Shown: in pieces, positions 1 through 9,276 of the stretch
Numbering within the stretch: position 1 is the stretch's first letter
Layout: the number at the start of each line of letters is the position of its first letter
NCBI RefSeq assembly: GCF_003026365.1
Contig: NZ_PYOM01000001.1
Span: forward strand, 371,643-435,642
Direction: 5' to 3'
Length of the DNA stretch: 64,000 bases
Source: Photobacterium angustum
Lineage (GTDB): Bacteria > Pseudomonadota > Gammaproteobacteria > Enterobacterales > Vibrionaceae
Notes under the pieces: model-generated
Databases searched by the model: none
What the model was told of the DNA's origin: nothing
The model's input: the letters and a program-made list of their open reading frames with translations, nothing else
Position numbers and translations under genes: made by a program

Positions 1-1184
1 TGCTTAAAGCACAAGGTATCGAAGTTCAAACATTCTTTGATGTAGAAGCGGATCCAACACTTTCAGTTGTTGAGAAAGGCGCTGAAGCAATGAAGAGCTT
101 CCAACCTGATGTGATTATTGCACTCGGTGGTGGTTCACCAATGGATGCTGCGAAGATCATGTGGGTAATGTACGAGCACCCTGAAACGCACTTCGAAGAA
201 CTAGCAATGCGCTTTATGGATATTCGTAAGCGTATTTACAAGTTCCCTAAAATGGGTAAGAAAGCTGAGCTAGTATGTATTACTACTACATCTGGTACAG
301 GCTCTGAAGTAACACCATTTGCGGTTGTAACTGATGATAAAACAGGTGCTAAGTACCCACTAGCAGATTATGAATTAACACCTCACATGGCTATCGTTGA
401 TGCGAACCTTGTGATGAATATGCCTAAGTCGCTAACAGCGTTTGGTGGTTACGATGCCGTAACTCACGCATTAGAAGCTTATGTATCAGTTCTTGCTAAC
501 GAATACTCTGATGGTCAAGCACTTCAAGCACTTAGAATGCTAAAAGAGTACCTACCATCAAGCTATGCGAATGGTGCTAATGATCCAATCGCACGTGAGA
601 AAGTACACAATGCGGCAACTATCGCTGGTATCGCGTTTGCTAACGCATTCCTAGGTGTTTGTCACTCAATGGCGCACAAACTAGGTGCAGAGTTCCACGT
701 ACCACATGGTCTTGCTAACGCATTGTTGATTTCTAACGTTGTTCGTTACAACGCGAATGATAACCCAACAAAGCAAACAGCATTCTCACAGTATGCAAGC
801 CCACAGGCGCGTCGTCGTTATGCTGAAGTTGCTGATCACTTAGGTCTATCACATGCGGGTGACCGTACAGCACAGAAAATTGAGCGTCTATTAACTTGGT
901 TAGATGAACTGAAAGTGAATCTTCAGATCCCTATGTCAATCCAAGAAGCAGGCGTTGCAGAAGCTGATTTCCTTGCGAAAGTTGATGAGCTAGCGGTAGA
1001 AGCGTTTGATGACCAATGTACTGGTGCAAACCCTCGTTACCCTCTAATCTCTGAGCTTAAAGATGTACTAATGGCATCTTACTACGGTAAACCTTTCATT
1101 GAAGGTGAGGCGTTTGAAGGCACTACAGTGATTAAAAAATCAGAGCCAGCGAAAATCACTAAAGGTAAAAAAGCGAAAGCTTAA
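1..1184 (+). CDS. adhE: Aldehyde-alcohol dehydrogenase AdhE, C-terminal part (5' end outside window)
   Basis: The reading frame is open from the first bases, so only about the last 393 residues of a protein usually near 890 aa are visible. This part is the iron-dependent alcohol dehydrogenase half, which reduces acetaldehyde to ethanol with NADH during fermentation; the CoA-acylating aldehyde dehydrogenase half would lie upstream. Visible family signatures are the nucleotide-binding GGGSPMDAAK, the TTTSGTGSEVTPF loop, and the metal-binding stretch with GVCHSMAHKLG followed by FHVPHG. The Lys-rich C-terminal tail (KKAKA) is typical of enterobacterial and Vibrio AdhE. A strong intrinsic terminator follows the stop codon. 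Identification is confident; the N-terminal domain is inferred only. Confidence 0.96.
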   Translation, partial: LKAQGIEVQTFFDVEADPTLSVVEKGAEAMKSFQPDVIIALGGGSPMDAAKIMWVMYEHPETHFEELAMRFMDIRKRIYKFPKMGKKAELVCITTTSGTGSEVTPFAVVTDDKTGAKYPLADYELTPHMAIVDANLVMNMPKSLTAFGGYDAVTHALEAYVSVLANEYSDGQALQALRMLKEYLPSSYANGANDPIAREKVHNAATIAGIAFANAFLGVCHSMAHKLGAEFHVPHGLANALLISNVVRYNANDNPTKQTAFSQYASPQARRRYAEVADHLGLSHAGDRTAQKIERLLTWLDELKVNLQIPMSIQEAGVAEADFLAKVDELAVEAFDDQCTGANPRYPLISELKDVLMASYYGKPFIEGEAFEGTTVIKKSEPAKITKGKKAKA

Positions 1185-1205
1185 TATCGAGCACTGATTG
1201 AAAAG

Positions 1206-1234
1206 AAAGCCCGCTAACTTAGCGGGCTTTTTTT
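1206..1234 (+). terminator. Rho-independent terminator after adhE
   Basis: A ten-pair stem AAAGCCCGCT / AGCGGGCTTT with a five-base loop is followed by a run of seven T. It lies 22 bases after the adhE stop and ends that transcript. Confidence 0.9.
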
Positions 1235-1249
1235 ATATCTTATAGATGC

Positions 1250-1927
1250 TTATATCAAACACTCTGCTTCAAGTATCCTGCCATTGAAGGAATCATTTGT
1301 AATAATGTATTCTGTGCAACTGACTATCTCTTCTTGTAATCGTGTATGGATCATTGTCTCATTATCTGAAGTAATTGGAATAATGGCACCCACACGGATA
1401 TTCAAAGAAGATAATTCTTTAGACCAGCCAAAAGTTAAGCCTTGTATTACTGATTTACTAGTATCGGAAAGGTGAGTGTGGTGGCTAGATGGTTGTAGGG
1501 CTAAATTAATAATGACCGCTGGTTGTTTGTTGCCTTGCATTATTCTTGCTGCTATTTGTCCAACGCTAAAAAAAGTTGTTGCGCTGTTACACATGACATC
1601 ATTGAATTCATTAATTGCATCGGGTTCAAGAATATTAGGCGTATTCGTACATTTGGGCCATGTGTTGAGTAGGACATTAAAAGTCCCTAGTTGGCGCTGA
1701 ATATGGGTAAAGACTTGTTTAATAGAATGCGGTTGGGTGTCTTCTAAATGAAAGATGTTGATATGACTAGAAAATTGAGAGCAAGCATCCTGTGTTGCCT
1801 CTAACTTTTTGATGTCATTATCAACGAGAGCAAGTTTCGCCCCTAATGATGCGAAATGAAGAGCCATGGCTTTACCGATGAGAGTACCTGCCGCAGTGAT
1901 GACTATTACAGATTGATCAATACGCAT
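1250..1927 (-). CDS. SDR-family oxidoreductase-like protein with degenerate active site
   Basis: About 225 aa with a Rossmann-like N-terminus. The strand-turn VIVITAAGTLIGKAMALHF corresponds to the TGxxxGxG cofactor motif of short-chain dehydrogenases and is followed by an acidic residue after the second strand (ALVDND). Near the C-terminus SDTSKSVIQGLT aligns with the family's YxxxK catalytic segment. The lysine is kept, but the position four residues before it is Ser instead of the catalytic Tyr, so ordinary dehydrogenase activity is doubtful. I chose the ATG at 1927 because a GGA lies ten bases upstream; a TTG five codons further out is possible. The gene is convergent with adhE. A CRP-like sequence lies about 120 bp upstream. 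Substrate and role are unknown. Confidence 0.75.
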   Translation of the reverse strand: MRIDQSVIVITAAGTLIGKAMALHFASLGAKLALVDNDIKKLEATQDACSQFSSHINIFHLEDTQPHSIKQVFTHIQRQLGTFNVLLNTWPKCTNTPNILEPDAINEFNDVMCNSATTFFSVGQIAARIMQGNKQPAVIINLALQPSSHHTHLSDTSKSVIQGLTFGWSKELSSLNIRVGAIIPITSDNETMIHTRLQEEIVSCTEYIITNDSFNGRILEAECLI

Positions 1928-2041
1928 AGTAGTATCATCCAAAAATTATCATATTAATATGGCATTAACTGATCAGACCTAAAGTAGTTAATAACCATAT
2001 TAGTTAGCGCTTTCACAATAGAATAATTAGATGTGACAATG

Positions 2042-2057
2042 TTTGATTGCGCTCACA
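2042..2057 (-). promoter_or_regulatory. Possible CRP-binding site upstream of the SDR gene
   Basis: TTTGA-N6-TCACA matches the CRP consensus TGTGA-N6-TCACA at nine of ten half-site positions. It lies about 115-130 bases upstream of the minus-strand start at 1927. This is a motif match by eye only; no matching -10 was identified with certainty. Confidence 0.35.
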
Positions 2058-2107
2058 AAGATACCTATTGCGTATCATTGATGGATTGGCAGATAGTTAT
2101 ATGTACA

Positions 2108-2635
2108 TTAAGCAGCGTGATAAAGCTCAGAAGTTCGCTTGGCATGAATAAGCGAAGTATATAAGCTTTTTGGTGACGCAGAGATAGGGCGAGGCTCTTC
2201 TGGTGGAAGCTTGCGACGTTCGTGTACAGAAAGGTTATGAAAGAGATCTTCTGGTAATCCTTTGGTGTTCTCGGCTGGGAATGTTAACGCTGTCGGCTGT
2301 AGACCGTGTAGTAAACGGGTACTCGCAATACCTGATTCATGAAAAGCTTTTGCCTGATCCGCAGAGCGTTGGTAACAATGCTCTGATGTGGTCAGAGGTT
2401 GAGGAGAGGGTAGCTCAAAATAAGCACGCAGTTGTTGCTCTGTTTGAATCTGCTCAGGTTCGTTATCTTGCGGTGTATTTTCCATTAATTCAGAAGACAG
2501 TAATGCAAGCATTAATGAGAAATCAGCACGGCGACCAGATTCAACCGCTTGGTTGAGTCCCGTACCGAGCTGGATCTCATTGATCAGCATATTATCTAAA
2601 GAAATGGGTTGCATGGAAAAGTAAGCCTTAATCAT
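2108..2635 (-). CDS. Hypothetical protein, family not recognised
   Basis: A 175-aa protein that I do not recognise. It has no signal peptide, membrane segment or known motif that I can see. It is rich in Pro, Glu and Gln, with a proline-containing tail (KLPPEEPRPIS), so much of it may be disordered. The ATG start is preceded by AAAGAG seven bases upstream, which supports translation. It lies downstream of the retropepsin/ATP-grasp operon on the same strand but is separated from it by a strong terminator, so it is probably transcribed on its own. An overlapping opposite-strand frame of 117 aa is a shadow. Confidence 0.6.
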   Translation of the reverse strand: MIKAYFSMQPISLDNMLINEIQLGTGLNQAVESGRRADFSLMLALLSSELMENTPQDNEPEQIQTEQQLRAYFELPSPQPLTTSEHCYQRSADQAKAFHESGIASTRLLHGLQPTALTFPAENTKGLPEDLFHNLSVHERRKLPPEEPRPISASPKSLYTSLIHAKRTSELYHAA

Positions 2636-2697
2636 ATTGATACTCTTTATATCGACATCAATACTAAGAGCTTTAATTTTTTATTCTATTAATAAAA

Positions 2698-2735
2698 AAT
2701 AAAAAAGCCCTGTCGCCATAACACGACAGGGCTTT
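2698..2735 (-). terminator. Rho-independent terminator of the retropepsin/ATP-grasp operon
   Basis: A twelve-pair stem (AAAGCCCTGTCG with CGACAGGGCTTT) has an eight-base loop. Read on the minus strand it is followed by a long T tract. It lies just after the stop of the ATP-grasp gene. Confidence 0.9.
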
Positions 2736-2757
2736 CAAAAAGCATTAACCGAGAAGA

Positions 2758-3732
2758 TTAAAACTTAGGTTTGACACCAAACTGGTGAGCAGCATAAGCG
2801 ACACGCTCTTCAGGTGTTGGCGTATGTGCTGAAGTACCGATATTTTCAATATGGCGAAGGCGAGGGAGTAAACCACAACCATTTGCAATTTGAATAGCCA
2901 ATCCTGGTCGAGCATTGAGCTCTAGTACCATAGGGCCTTTCACTTTGTCTAACACCATATCTGTACCCATGTAGCCTAAGCCTGTCATTTCCCAAGCACT
3001 CGCAGCAAGCGTTAGCAGCTTGTTCCAATTAGGTACTTGAAGCTCGCTGAGTAAACGATCAGTATCAGGATGGTGTTCAATTGGCTGATTAAATTGAACT
3101 GCTCGTACCGCTTTACCTGACGCGATATCAATCCCCACACCGACAGCACCTTGGTGCAAGTTTGCTTTACCATCGGATGCAGAAGTCGAACAACGCATCA
3201 TCGCCATCACAGGATAGCCTTTAAATACGATGACACGAACATCAGGTACACCTTCAAAACTAAAGCCATCAAAAACATTATCAAATTGGATCAAGTTTTC
3301 GACCATGGCAACATCATTTTTACCACCCAACGAGAATAGTCCCGCGAGCGTATTGGTAATATGACGTTCAACATCTTGTTTATTGATTTCAGCACCAGAC
3401 GGTTTTACATAAATACCGTCTTTGTGCTTAATAATAACTAAAATGCCTTTACCACCAGAGCCTTGAGCTGGCTTAATCACAAATCCAGGCCAGTCTTTGA
3501 CCATGTCATGAATGTTCTTAACTGAACCTTGGCTATCGATAACACCGATCAAATCAGGAACGGTTGCACCAGCTTGTTGGGCAATAAATTTTGTTTTTAA
3601 TTTATCGTCAACAAGAGGATAAAGGCTGCGATCATTATAGCGACCAATGTAGCTATGATTACGCTTGTTCATCCCCATGATGCCACGTTCTTTCAGCTTG
3701 TTTGGTGAAGTAAAACGTGCAAGTAAATTCAT
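2758..3732 (-). CDS. RimK-like ATP-grasp ligase (alpha-L-glutamate ligase-like protein)
   Basis: A 324-aa cytoplasmic ATP-grasp enzyme related to RimK, the enzyme that adds glutamate to ribosomal protein S6. Visible ATP-grasp elements are the nucleotide-binding VIKPAQGSGGKGILVI near residue 90 and the metal-binding LELNARPGLAIQIAN near residue 270. The ligase reaction (carboxylate plus amine with ATP hydrolysis) follows from the family; the substrate is unknown. It is the third gene of a minus-strand operon, three bases after the transglutaminase-like gene and preceded by a GGATTAATCG ribosome-binding region. The same trio recurs in many proteobacteria, which suggests a joint function, possibly in envelope or osmotic homeostasis (inference). 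Confidence 0.88.
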   Translation of the reverse strand: MNLLARFTSPNKLKERGIMGMNKRNHSYIGRYNDRSLYPLVDDKLKTKFIAQQAGATVPDLIGVIDSQGSVKNIHDMVKDWPGFVIKPAQGSGGKGILVIIKHKDGIYVKPSGAEINKQDVERHITNTLAGLFSLGGKNDVAMVENLIQFDNVFDGFSFEGVPDVRVIVFKGYPVMAMMRCSTSASDGKANLHQGAVGVGIDIASGKAVRAVQFNQPIEHHPDTDRLLSELQVPNWNKLLTLAASAWEMTGLGYMGTDMVLDKVKGPMVLELNARPGLAIQIANGCGLLPRLRHIENIGTSAHTPTPEERVAYAAHQFGVKPKF

Positions 3733-3735
3733 CGA

Positions 3736-5244
3736 TTAATCCTCAGTTAGCGGCTTAAAACGACGAAGTTCACTTAAACGATAACCTGTGTAGTTACCTA
3801 GCATTAGGATCACCGCTAGGATAATGAACTGAACACCAATAAAGTTAAATGTTAGATGACGGATCATCGGGTTAGTCATTGCAAGGTAAACTAAAATTGC
3901 TGTTAGTAGCGAGCCACCACCTTGAACAAATACTTCTTTTGCCCCTTCTTCTTCCCATAGAATCGACATACGTTCGATAGTCCATGACAAGATGATCATA
4001 GGGAAGAAGGTAATGGTTAGACCTTCAATAAGACCAATCTTAAAGGCGACAACTGTGAATATTGAAATGATCAATATTACGGTAATAATCACCGCGGATA
4101 TTCGCGAGACTAAGAGCAAGTTCAACTTCGATAAATAACTTCGAATAATTAAACCTGTACCAACAATCAATAAGAAACCGACAATACCCGTTAATAATTG
4201 TGTTTGGACAAACGCAACCGCGATTAACACTGGCATGAAAGTACCAGAGGTTTTCAAACCAATAATAACGCGAAGGAATACCACAATTAGCGCGCCAATC
4301 GGAACAAGCATAATGGTTTTAAACATTGCTTGTTCTTCGAGTGGTAATGAGTGGATTGAGAAGTTTAATAAATCTTCGGCTTTAATCTTCTCTTGCGTAG
4401 CACGCTGTGGTGTGATGTCTTGAGCAATGATAGAAAAACTAATATTAGAATTTCGACCACCAACAACATCTAGCATCGCACTGCCTTGTTGGTTCCAAAT
4501 CATTACATCAGATGGTTTGCCTTCTTCACCAGTTGTAAGGTTGAAGAGTTTCCAACTATTGTTATCCCAAACTTCAACCATCGGCATCACTGTTTGGCGA
4601 CGACGACCATCTTCAAGTTTTAAGCCGCTAACAATTCGCGAATGAATACCTTCAAGTGAAAGTAAATTCGTAATTGCTTCTTGCAGACTCATAGAATCAA
4701 GTAATACAGATGCGTTTTGGTTTTGTTTATCTTGTAATTGGCGAATAAGTTCACGGGTAAACGTGGTGTTGTTCGCAGATAAATTACGCGCCTGTGTTAA
4801 CAGTGCTGTTGCTGCTGTTTGTTGTGGGTTACTTAAACTAACCGCTGCAGGTTCACCTTTAGGTGGGATCTCTTTGTACTGTGCTTGATCATCAACAAGA
4901 AGCTGAGTTTTGTAGTAAAGCACTTGCTTACCCATTGCGGTACGCGTAGCCCAGTCAGCTTGGTGACCTTCTTTCGTATCATGAATAAGTACAGAGTAGC
5001 CAGGAGGAGACGACGTACTTTCATCAATTAAGGTAAAGCCTTCCTGTGTTTCAGGCGTCGCCATTTTAACTTGTACAGGATCACCAACAGCATCGAATTG
5101 AACACGTGCTTCAACTTCCCACACTGCACGCTCATCGCCTGGTGTCCACGGCACACCGTAGACATCGTGGCGATACATGCTCAGCCCTAAACCTGCAATA
5201 ATAAGCAGTGAAATAAGGATATAAAAAGGTACTCTAGACGTCAT
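3736..5244 (-). CDS. Membrane protein with inactive transglutaminase-like periplasmic domain and C-terminal 7-TM region
   Basis: A 502-aa protein with one N-terminal membrane anchor (about residues 7-24), a periplasmic region to about residue 300, and six or seven hydrophobic segments from about 305 to 495. The periplasmic part carries a helix rich in Gln and Ser (LQEAITNLLSLEGIHSRIV) at the place where active transglutaminases have the catalytic Cys. No Cys is present there, in line with the family description of an inactive transglutaminase-like domain. It is the middle gene of the operon, 14 bases after the retropepsin-like gene and three bases before the ATP-grasp ligase. I infer that it anchors or signals for the other two; there is no direct evidence in the sequence. 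Confidence 0.87.
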   Translation of the reverse strand: MTSRVPFYILISLLIIAGLGLSMYRHDVYGVPWTPGDERAVWEVEARVQFDAVGDPVQVKMATPETQEGFTLIDESTSSPPGYSVLIHDTKEGHQADWATRTAMGKQVLYYKTQLLVDDQAQYKEIPPKGEPAAVSLSNPQQTAATALLTQARNLSANNTTFTRELIRQLQDKQNQNASVLLDSMSLQEAITNLLSLEGIHSRIVSGLKLEDGRRRQTVMPMVEVWDNNSWKLFNLTTGEEGKPSDVMIWNQQGSAMLDVVGGRNSNISFSIIAQDITPQRATQEKIKAEDLLNFSIHSLPLEEQAMFKTIMLVPIGALIVVFLRVIIGLKTSGTFMPVLIAVAFVQTQLLTGIVGFLLIVGTGLIIRSYLSKLNLLLVSRISAVIITVILIISIFTVVAFKIGLIEGLTITFFPMIILSWTIERMSILWEEEGAKEVFVQGGGSLLTAILVYLAMTNPMIRHLTFNFIGVQFIILAVILMLGNYTGYRLSELRRFKPLTED

Positions 5245-5258
5245 GACATCCTCATCAT

Positions 5259-6071
5259 TTATTTATTAGCACTAACTGGCTCTGGTTTTGGCTCAGTTTT
5301 TCCTTGAACAAATTCTTTACCCACATCAACGAGTGCAATGTCTTTAAAGAACTCACGACCTAATAAAACAGGAAAATCCATCTTAGTTCGATCTGCAAGT
5401 GTGAATTGCGCTTTTTCATGTAAATTGCCAAGCGTGATCCAAGCCTCAATTACAGGGCGACGTACCGCATCTTCTGAGGTTGATTGGCGGATACGTACCC
5501 AACGCAGAATAGGTGCTTCGATAGTTTCAGGTGTTGCTTTATCGTTCTGTGCTTTTTCTTCTGGTGTATCTTCTGCTGAATCATGACTCAGGTTAAAACG
5601 TACCCATTCTTTTCCATCTCGTTCAAAAGTTTGTACATCAACAGCATTTAAAGAAGAGGTGGTTGCACCTGTATCGACACGTGCTTTAAAGAATGATTTA
5701 ACCGAATCAAGCCAAACCCACTCTTCCTGACCAAGGATAGCTTTACCATTGGCTTGGGTTGGATTTTCTTCAATTTTAGGCTCAATAGGCACTCGAACAA
5801 TTTGTTTTTCAACAATAACTTTAGGCTTTTCTAAGCTTTTTTGCTTAATAAACTTTAGATCTTTAGATATAGACGCTAATTTACTTTCTAGCTCGGTAAT
5901 ATATTGCTGTTGTGAATCCATTCGAGTAGAAACAGTATCGAATTGAGAATTAATGTTCTGTTCTACGTTGCTGATCGCTGCCAAGGTTTCTTGATGATCT
6001 TGAGGCTGCGTGGTTGAACACCCTGTCAGTATTGCAATTGTGATTAATGGTACGCTGAAGCGAAGCATCAT
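5259..6071 (-). CDS. Retropepsin-like lipoprotein (annotated family: ATP-dependent zinc protease)
   Basis: A 270-aa predicted lipoprotein. The lipobox ILTGC places the lipidated Cys at about residue 18, followed by a coiled-coil stretch (about residues 25-80) and a C-terminal retropepsin-like domain. The aspartic protease signature ARVDTGATTSSL is clear, and VLLGREFFKD is the matching second motif. Databases often call this family zinc protease, but the visible DTGA motif points to a single-Asp, dimeric retropepsin type (my reading). It is the first gene of the operon with the transglutaminase-like and ATP-grasp genes. A periplasmic location is inferred from the lipobox. Confidence 0.88.
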   Translation of the reverse strand: MMLRFSVPLITIAILTGCSTTQPQDHQETLAAISNVEQNINSQFDTVSTRMDSQQQYITELESKLASISKDLKFIKQKSLEKPKVIVEKQIVRVPIEPKIEENPTQANGKAILGQEEWVWLDSVKSFFKARVDTGATTSSLNAVDVQTFERDGKEWVRFNLSHDSAEDTPEEKAQNDKATPETIEAPILRWVRIRQSTSEDAVRRPVIEAWITLGNLHEKAQFTLADRTKMDFPVLLGREFFKDIALVDVGKEFVQGKTEPKPEPVSANK

Positions 6072-6119
6072 ATCTCCTATGTGCGTCTATTTTCTAATGT
6101 CGACCGTAGTTTACCTTAC

Positions 6120-6143
6120 AAAAAGGGATGCGAACAGCATCCC
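6120..6143 (-). terminator. Rho-independent terminator after cmoB
   Basis: The inverted repeat GGGATGC / GCATCCC with a five-base loop is followed on the minus strand by five T. It lies 11 bases beyond the cmoB stop. Confidence 0.8.
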
Positions 6144-6154
6144 AGTGTCAGTTA

Positions 6155-7129
6155 CTAGTCAGGATTGCGGGCTATTAAAACCGCACGTTTTGGTGCTGGA
6201 TATCCTTCGATAGTTTTTGACGGATTTTCTGGATCTAAGTATTCCGGAAGGGAATTATTTGTCATCCAATCTGTCGTTCTTTGCTCATCTGTTGTTGTTA
6301 TATTCTCATCAACAATACGTACATCAACAAAGCCACATTTTTCCATCCACACTTTTAATGCTTTAGCTGATGGGAAAAAATAAACATTGTGCATTTGGGC
6401 ATAGCGGTGAGTTGGAACCAATACCGCATTTTCATCACCATCAATCACCAATGTTTCTAGAATGACTTCACCGCCTTTACGCAGTTGATTTTTTAACTGA
6501 ATAATGTGATCGAGCGGAGAACGACGGTGGTACAGAACTCCCATACTAAAGACCGTATCAAATGCTTTCAATTCAGGCAGTTCTTCAATACCTAATGGTA
6601 ATAAGAATGCGCGATCATCATTGCCCATTAATCGCTTAATGGCTTCAAATTGAATTAAAAATAAGCTTGATGGGTCGATACCGACGGTAAGCTTTGCACC
6701 TTCACCCAACATGCGCCACATATGATAGCCATTCCCACAGCCTACATCTAATACGCTACGACCTTTTAGTGGTGTAATGTGAGGCAGTACACGATCCCAT
6801 TTCCAATCTGAGCGCCATTCCGTATCGATATGAATATCGTGCATGGTGAATGGGCCTTTACGCCAAGGGTGAAGCAAACGTAATAGACTTTCTAAACGTT
6901 TTTTCTCGCCATCGGCAATTGGAGCTTCATTACGAACACTGACTTCATTTTTTAAATCAATAATATCGGGTTTATCGGTTGGGAACTTTTGCAATGCGCG
7001 AACCCAACGAGCCATATCACCGTGCTCTCTATTTTCCCAATCACTTAATTGTTTAGGTAGAGTATTTAGCCATGGACGTAATGTTTCATGCTGGGCAAGA
7101 AGCTGATAAAAATCAGAAAAACTAAACAT
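6155..7129 (-). CDS. cmoB: tRNA U34 carboxymethyltransferase CmoB
   Basis: A 324-aa protein (E. coli 323 aa) that transfers the carboxymethyl group from carboxy-SAM to 5-hydroxyuridine at tRNA position 34, giving cmo5U. Family stretches are nearly intact: [16 protein letters not shown], the SAM-site [14 protein letters not shown], and [16 protein letters not shown]. It lies 15 bases after cmoA in the same operon. I chose the ATG at 7129, which gives the usual length. A TTG three codons upstream has the better-spaced AAGG, which overlaps the cmoA stop, so the true start may be at 7138. A terminator follows. Confidence 0.97.
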   Translation of the reverse strand: MFSFSDFYQLLAQHETLRPWLNTLPKQLSDWENREHGDMARWVRALQKFPTDKPDIIDLKNEVSVRNEAPIADGEKKRLESLLRLLHPWRKGPFTMHDIHIDTEWRSDWKWDRVLPHITPLKGRSVLDVGCGNGYHMWRMLGEGAKLTVGIDPSSLFLIQFEAIKRLMGNDDRAFLLPLGIEELPELKAFDTVFSMGVLYHRRSPLDHIIQLKNQLRKGGEVILETLVIDGDENAVLVPTHRYAQMHNVYFFPSAKALKVWMEKCGFVDVRIVDENITTTDEQRTTDWMTNNSLPEYLDPENPSKTIEGYPAPKRAVLIARNPD

Positions 7130-7144
7130 ATGGAACAAAAAACC

Positions 7145-7876
<732 letters not shown>

Positions 7877-8044
7877 TCACGAACCTCATAATATATAAAG
7901 AACAGGGATCCATTGTACGTATTAAGCATCAAACCTTGCTGATACTCAGGCGATCCATCACCTTTGAAAGGTCGCGTATTGTAGAGAAAATAGCAGCATT
8001 TGTCTTTAATGATTTCTGATTTGTTCTTTAATTGATTATTTGCG

Positions 8045-8956
8045 TTATAGCAAAGAGATTTGTGGCGTACTTATTTCAGCAGCACTGGGCATAGCAAGTT
8101 CGGGGAGTGGCGAAAGAGTGCTGTTTTCGCTGATAAGGTGATCGCGTAACACATTATAAAGCCGACGGGCTGATTCTGGCGCAGCATTATTGTCAGGAGT
8201 ATGAATAAAGAGATAGGGCGTTTTACCTTCTTTGATCCATAAAGGCAGTCGTTGTAGCCAGTTTTTAAAAAAAGGATCGTTACACGCATCATCAGGATGA
8301 CCAATAAAGCGGATCACAGGGTTATCAGCGGTTGCGATTGCATGAACAGGCACGCGAGGTTTCTTCTTTTGTGCATCAATTACCGCCTCTGTATTCGCTA
8401 TGGCTGAAAATACGGGACGGCTATCCATAATAATGCGGTTACTGCCTTTTTCTAACAGCATTCGATTAAGTGCTTTTTCCTCTTCACCTTTCGCAAAGAA
8501 CGCAGGATGGCGAACTTCTACACCTGTAGTAAAGTTGCGCGGAAACTGATCTAAAAAGGCATCGAGCAAGGGTAAATCGTGAGGACTAAACCTCGCAGGT
8601 AACTGAATCATCCATAAACCTGTCTTTTCTTCTACCGGAGACATAGTATTTAAAAAGTCAACAAGGCTCTGATTACTATGACGTAACTGCTGCTGGTGGG
8701 TGATGGTTTGTGGGATTTTAAAAGTAAATTTAAATCCACAATCAGGTGTCGCACCGTTCCAATTTTTTACCGTCGTCATGCTCGGAATAGCGTAAAATGT
8801 GGTATTTCCCTCGACAGTATGAAATACCTCAGCATAGCGAGCTAAACGGTCACCATTTTTACAGCCTTTACCGTATATGCTTTGCTGCCAATGATTGTGT
8901 GACCATTGAGATAACCCAAGATATAACGGTAAAGATAAATCAGAAGGTGAAGACAT
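8045..8956 (-). CDS. DUF72 (YecE-type) family protein
   Basis: A 303-aa protein of the DUF72 family, which has a TIM-barrel fold and no firmly established function. The pattern YAEVFHTVEGNTTFYAIPS near the N-terminus, FKFTFKIPQTITH, and GLWMIQLPARFSP are hallmark segments. In E. coli yecE also lies close to cmoA and cmoB, so the neighbourhood agrees. The 171 bases between it and cmoA show no clear terminator, so co-transcription with cmoAB is possible. The function remains unknown. Confidence 0.9.
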   Translation of the reverse strand: MSSPSDLSLPLYLGLSQWSHNHWQQSIYGKGCKNGDRLARYAEVFHTVEGNTTFYAIPSMTTVKNWNGATPDCGFKFTFKIPQTITHQQQLRHSNQSLVDFLNTMSPVEEKTGLWMIQLPARFSPHDLPLLDAFLDQFPRNFTTGVEVRHPAFFAKGEEEKALNRMLLEKGSNRIIMDSRPVFSAIANTEAVIDAQKKKPRVPVHAIATADNPVIRFIGHPDDACNDPFFKNWLQRLPLWIKEGKTPYLFIHTPDNNAAPESARRLYNVLRDHLISENSTLSPLPELAMPSAAEISTPQISLL

Positions 8957-9276
8957 AATAAGACTTGGGTTTATTAAGTAGAGAGTGATGATTTATCTTA
9001 CGTGATTTTGTTTGTAAAAGTCTAAATCGCCGTAGATATTTGGTCATAATAAGACTTTAAAGTCGTCATAACGAATTGGTGATGAATTACCGTCGGATCA
9101 CTTCGCTTATTGAGGCTGTTTGGGTATAATGCCTCGTTATTTTTGCCTCTTGGCCTTCTTGCTATCCAATTTAGACGATAAATTAGACAGCAAGCGGTCG
9201 GGATTGAATTCGCCTGACGTTTAGCGTTATCGACACTAAACGCAGGAATGTAAAGTATATAGATTGGGAATTTCTT
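8957..9276. other. Intergenic region between divergent DUF72 gene and aspS
   Basis: This 320-bp stretch holds the aspS promoter and a leader of about 135 nt. The leader contains a short inverted repeat, CGTTTAG / CTAAACG (about 9218-9243), without a T run. A 100-codon minus-strand frame overlaps aspS and has no family features; I treat it as spurious. Confidence 0.6.
9102..9130 (+). promoter_or_regulatory. Probable sigma-70 promoter of aspS
   Basis: A perfect TATAAT at 9125-9130 lies 17 bases after the weak -35 TTCGCT at 9102-9107. It would give a leader of about 140 nt before the aspS start. Confidence 0.6.
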
